Source of the DNA: Streptomyces sp. CC228A
Lineage (GTDB): Bacteria > Actinomycetota > Actinomycetes > Streptomycetales > Streptomycetaceae
NCBI RefSeq assembly: GCF_021390935.1
Contig: NZ_JAJPUI010000004.1
Location: 1-64,000, forward strand
Direction: 5' to 3'
Length of the DNA: 64,000 bases
Part shown: positions 61,728 to 64,000 of the stretch, piece after piece
Position numbering within the stretch: position 1 is the stretch's first letter
Layout: each line of letters opens with the position of its first letter
The notes under the pieces: model-generated
What the model saw: the letters and a program-made list of their open reading frames with translations, nothing else
Databases searched by the model: none
What the model was told of the DNA's origin: nothing
Position numbers and translations under genes: made by a program

Positions 61728-62389
61728 CGGAACAGCCGATCAAGGTGATGGTGGTCGACGACCACCCCATGTGGCGGGACGCCGTGGCACGGGACCTCGG
61801 CGAGGCCGGGTTCGACGTGGTCGCCACGGCCGGCGACGGCGAGCAGGCGGTGCGGCGGGCCCGCGCCGCCGCACCCGACGTGCTGGTCCTCGACCTGAAC
61901 CTGCCGGGCAAGCCGGGCGTCCAGGTCTGCAAGGAACTCGTCGGACCCGGGTCCGGGCCGCGGGTCCTCGTGCTGTCGGCGAGCGGGGAGCACGCGGACG
62001 TGCTGGAGGCGGTCAAGTCCGGGGCGACCGGGTACCTGCTGAAGTCCGCGAGCACCCAGGAACTGCAGGACGCGGTGCGGCGCACGGCGGCGGGCGACCC
62101 GGTGTTCACGCCGGGGCTGGCCGGCCTGGTCCTCGGCGAGTACCGCCGGCTGGCCGCGGAGCCCGCCCCCACCCCCGACCGGCCGAAGGCCCCGCACCTC
62201 ACCGAGCGCGAGACCGAGGTCCTGCGCCTGGTCGCCAAGGGCCTCAGCTACAAGCAGATCGCGGAGCGCCTGGTCATCTCGCACCGCACGGTCCAGAACC
62301 ACGTCCAGAACACCCTCGGCAAGCTCCAGCTCCACAACCGTGTGGAACTGGTCCGCTACGCGATAGAACGCGGACTGGACGAGGTGTAG
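61724..62389 (+). CDS. macR: MacR-type LuxR-family response regulator
   Basis: A 221-residue regulator. The receiver has VMVVDDHPMWRDAV, DVLVLDLNLPGKPGVQV (phosphoacceptor aspartate), VLVLSASGEHADV and GYLLKSASTQELQ. The LuxR helix-turn-helix is LTERETEVLRLVAKGLSYKQ with ISHRTVQNHVQNTLGKLQLH. GTG 61724 overlaps the kinase stop by four bases. It forms a stoichiometric pair with the kinase. In S. coelicolor the homologue controls membrane- and envelope-related genes, but no such target can be read from this window. A repeat-rich 530-base gap follows. Confidence 0.92.
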   Translation: MTEQPIKVMVVDDHPMWRDAVARDLGEAGFDVVATAGDGEQAVRRARAAAPDVLVLDLNLPGKPGVQVCKELVGPGSGPRVLVLSASGEHADVLEAVKSGATGYLLKSASTQELQDAVRRTAAGDPVFTPGLAGLVLGEYRRLAAEPAPTPDRPKAPHLTERETEVLRLVAKGLSYKQIAERLVISHRTVQNHVQNTLGKLQLHNRVELVRYAIERGLDEV

Positions 62390-62921
62390 CCCCGCGGGCC
62401 CCGCCACGGGCGGGCGGCCGCGGGGCTGGGGCGGCTGCCCGCCCGCACCGCTCGGCTGCCTCCGCAGCCTTCCGCGGACCACGTCCCGCCTCCGCGGCCC
62501 GTGCCCCTCGGAAACGGCTGCCCGGCGCCTTCGCCCGGTGCCCGCGGCCTCGGTCGGACGGGTGCCCGGCGCCTCGGCCCGGCGCCCGCCGTCTCCGCCG
62601 TACCGGCGCCCGCCGTCTCCGCCGTACCGGCGCCCGCCGTCTCCGCCGTACCGGTGCCCGCACTGCCCTTCGGCGCGGCCCCCGCAGCCCCGCAGTCCCA
62701 GCGCGCACCTCCGCTCGGCCTCTCGGACCGGCGCCCGCAGCCCCCGTCGCACGGGTGTCCACCCGCACCCGCGCCCGTGGCGGTCTCCGAGCGGCGGGTC
62801 CCGCGGGAGCGCTCCGCGGCCGGGCGGCGCGGGACCTTCGGCCCCGGGCGGGGGGTCCGGCGGAGACCTATAGTCGGCTCGTCGGCGTATCGCGTAGGCC
62901 CGGCCCTCAGGAGGAGGCCCC
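62390..62921. other. 532-base non-coding stretch with tandem repeats
   Basis: No credible gene on either strand. The core is a 24-base unit, CGTCTCCGCCGTACCGGCGC with flank, repeated three times from 62584 to about 62655. Around it are looser GC repeats (GCCTCCGCGGCCC-like). The final 40 bases before 62922 carry CGTAGGCCC and AGGAGGCCCC, the ribosome-binding site of the dehydrogenase gene. Confidence 0.6.
62584..62655. repeat. Three tandem 24-bp repeats
   Basis: The unit starting GCCCGCCGTCTCCGCCGTAC begins at 62584, 62608 and 62632. The copies are identical except near the end of the third. In one frame the unit would encode an eight-residue repeat, but no gene supports that reading. Confidence 0.8.
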
Positions 62922-63920
62922 GTGGACGTGCTCGCGTTCGGTGTGCAGGCTGACGAGAAGCCCCTGCTCGAAGAGGCGTTCGCGGGGAGGCATGCCGTGC
63001 GCTGCCTCGACGTGTTCCTCAACGCGGACACCGCCCCCATCGCGGCCGGTTACGAAGCCGTCTCCACCAGCGTCAACGCCGACCTGAGCGCCCCCGTCCT
63101 GCGTACCCTCGCGGCGGGCGGCACGCGGCTGGTCGCGCAGCGGTCGACCGGCTTCAACAACATCGACCTCGACGTGGCCCGCGACCTGGGCCTCACCGTG
63201 GCCCGGGTGCGGTCCTACTCGCCGTACTCCGTCGCCGAGTTCGCCTGGGCCCTCGCGATGGCGGTGAACCGCCGCATCGTGCGGGCCGCCACCCGCACCC
63301 GCGACTTCGACTTCCGGCTCGACGGGCTGCTCGGCCGGGACATGCGGGGCCGCACAGCGGGCGTGCTCGGCACCGGCAGGATCGGCACCGCGTTCGCCCG
63401 GATCGCCCACGGCTTCGGGATGCGGCTGCTCGGCTGGGACCTCGCCCCCAGCCCCGACTGCCTGGAGCTGGGCATGGCGTACGTGGAGAAGGAGGTGCTG
63501 TTCCGCGAGGCCGACCTCGTCAGCCTGCACGTCCCCCTCCTGCCCGAGACCCACCACCTCGTCGACGCCGACGCGCTGCGGGCCATGAAGGACGACGCCC
63601 TCCTCGTGAACTCCAGCCGCGGCGGCCTCGTCGACACCGACGCCCTCGTCGCCGAGCTGCGCGCCGGTCGGTTCCGCGGCGTCGGGCTCGACGTGTACGA
63701 GGCGGAGGCCGGCCTGTTCTACCTGGACAAGTCCCTCCAGGGCGTCGACGACGACACCCTGGCCCGGCTCATGACCTTCCCGAACGTGCTGGTCACCTCG
63801 CACCAGGCGTACTACACCGCCGAGGCGCTGGCCGAGATCATCGCCACGACGGTGCAGAACGTCAGCGACTACGCGGAGGGCCGCCGCAGCGGCAACGTGC
63901 TGGTGCCCGCCCCGGCCTGA
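62922..63920 (+). CDS. D-2-hydroxyacid dehydrogenase, D-lactate dehydrogenase-like
   Basis: A 332-residue NAD-dependent dehydrogenase. The catalytic arginine region is VAQRSTGFNNIDLDVARDLG. The Rossmann motif is TAGVLGTGRIGTAFARIAHG. NSSRGGLVDTDALVAELRAG and DVYEAEAGLFYLDKS follow, with the active-site histidine in VLVTSHQAYYT. It matches fermentative D-lactate dehydrogenase (LdhA) more than phosphoglycerate or formate dehydrogenases. It reduces pyruvate to D-lactate or works in reverse. AGGAGG precedes GTG 62922. Its 3' end overlaps a converging amidotransferase gene by 52 bases. Confidence 0.92.
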   Translation: MDVLAFGVQADEKPLLEEAFAGRHAVRCLDVFLNADTAPIAAGYEAVSTSVNADLSAPVLRTLAAGGTRLVAQRSTGFNNIDLDVARDLGLTVARVRSYSPYSVAEFAWALAMAVNRRIVRAATRTRDFDFRLDGLLGRDMRGRTAGVLGTGRIGTAFARIAHGFGMRLLGWDLAPSPDCLELGMAYVEKEVLFREADLVSLHVPLLPETHHLVDADALRAMKDDALLVNSSRGGLVDTDALVAELRAGRFRGVGLDVYEAEAGLFYLDKSLQGVDDDTLARLMTFPNVLVTSHQAYYTAEALAEIIATTVQNVSDYAEGRRSGNVLVPAPA

Positions 63921-64000
63921 GCCGCCCACCCGGCCACCAGCTCCCGCACGAGGGCGGCGCCGTCCAGCGTCAGCACCGACTCGGGGTGGAACTGCACGGA
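63869..64000 (-). CDS. Glutamine amidotransferase class I, TrpG/PabA type (C-terminal end only)
   Basis: Only the last 43 codons lie in the window. The visible part reads VQFHPESVLTLDGAALVREL and ends TLPLRRPSA before TAG at 63869-63871. HPES holds the catalytic histidine and glutamate of class I amidotransferases. The pattern QFHPESVLT is that of anthranilate or aminodeoxychorismate synthase component II. It could be a TrpEG fusion, since the N terminus is outside. It overlaps the converging dehydrogenase gene by 52 bases. It would relate to trpD at 37727, although distant. Confidence 0.78.
   Translation of the reverse strand, partial: SVQFHPESVLTLDGAALVRELVAGWAAQAGAGTSTLPLRRPSA

Overview
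The window is a GC-rich (about 73%) actinobacterial core-chromosome segment. GTG and TTG starts, start/stop overlaps of the ATGA/GTGA type, a SAM-IV riboswitch, GlkA, a MacRS-like two-component system, DUF3043 and DUF5304 proteins and a bcc-aa3 respiratory block all point to Streptomyces. No rRNA, tRNA, phage, transposase or CRISPR array was seen. The only accessory-looking item is a VapBC-type toxin-antitoxin pair near the left edge.

Layout. 1-2.5 kb: a salicylyl-CoA-hydroxylase-like FAD monooxygenase cut by the edge, vapBC-like genes and a GntR/FCD regulator with a triple palindromic repeat in front of it. 2.5-7.7 kb: dihydrolipoyl acyltransferase (sucB), dihydrolipoamide dehydrogenase (lpdA) and leucyl aminopeptidase (pepA). 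8-13.5 kb: late cobalamin assembly (cobS, cobT, cobU) with two membrane proteins. 13.5-20.4 kb: HtrA-like lipoprotein protease, a methyltransferase/DUF3043 pair, PspA with its partner, and a NarL-type two-component system. 20.8-28 kb: nadA, the erpA-type Fe-S carrier, a membrane protein, adenosine kinase and a cysteine desulfurase-TusA fusion. 28-37.6 kb: the terminal respiratory chain, ctaCDF, then ctaE-qcrCAB, with an L,D-transpeptidase between the two halves. 37.7-43.7 kb: trpD, a SAM-IV-controlled class V aminotransferase, an Lrp-type sensor domain, a rhomboid protease and a NYN-domain protein. 44-54 kb: envelope block of two NlpC/P60 hydrolases, a lipoprotein metallopeptidase, a GT87 mannosyltransferase, a PimB-like glycosyltransferase, an acyl-CoA synthetase, a metallophosphoesterase and an SRPBCC protein. 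54-64 kb: ArsA-like ATPase, DUF5304, glucokinase glkA, an endonuclease/exonuclease/phosphatase-fold protein, membrane protein, lipase-like hydrolase, PlsC acyltransferase, macS-macR, a D-2-hydroxyacid dehydrogenase and the tail of a TrpG/PabA-type amidotransferase.

How the genes work together: aerobic respiration (acyltransferase/lpd, cta, qcr), cofactor and Fe-S supply (nadA, erpA, cysteine desulfurase, cobalamin genes), and envelope biogenesis. From memory, the gene content from sucB to the GT87/PimB/FadD15 block parallels the Mycobacterium tuberculosis Rv2180-Rv2215 neighbourhood.

Quality caveat: eight otherwise well-conserved genes are each broken by one or two frame changes. All ten can be repaired by adding one base in a short C/G-rich run. 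I read this as systematic single-base deletion error in the assembly rather than decay, and I mark these genes as frame-disrupted. Several intergenic stretches hold short, degenerate tandem repeats and strong hairpin terminators.
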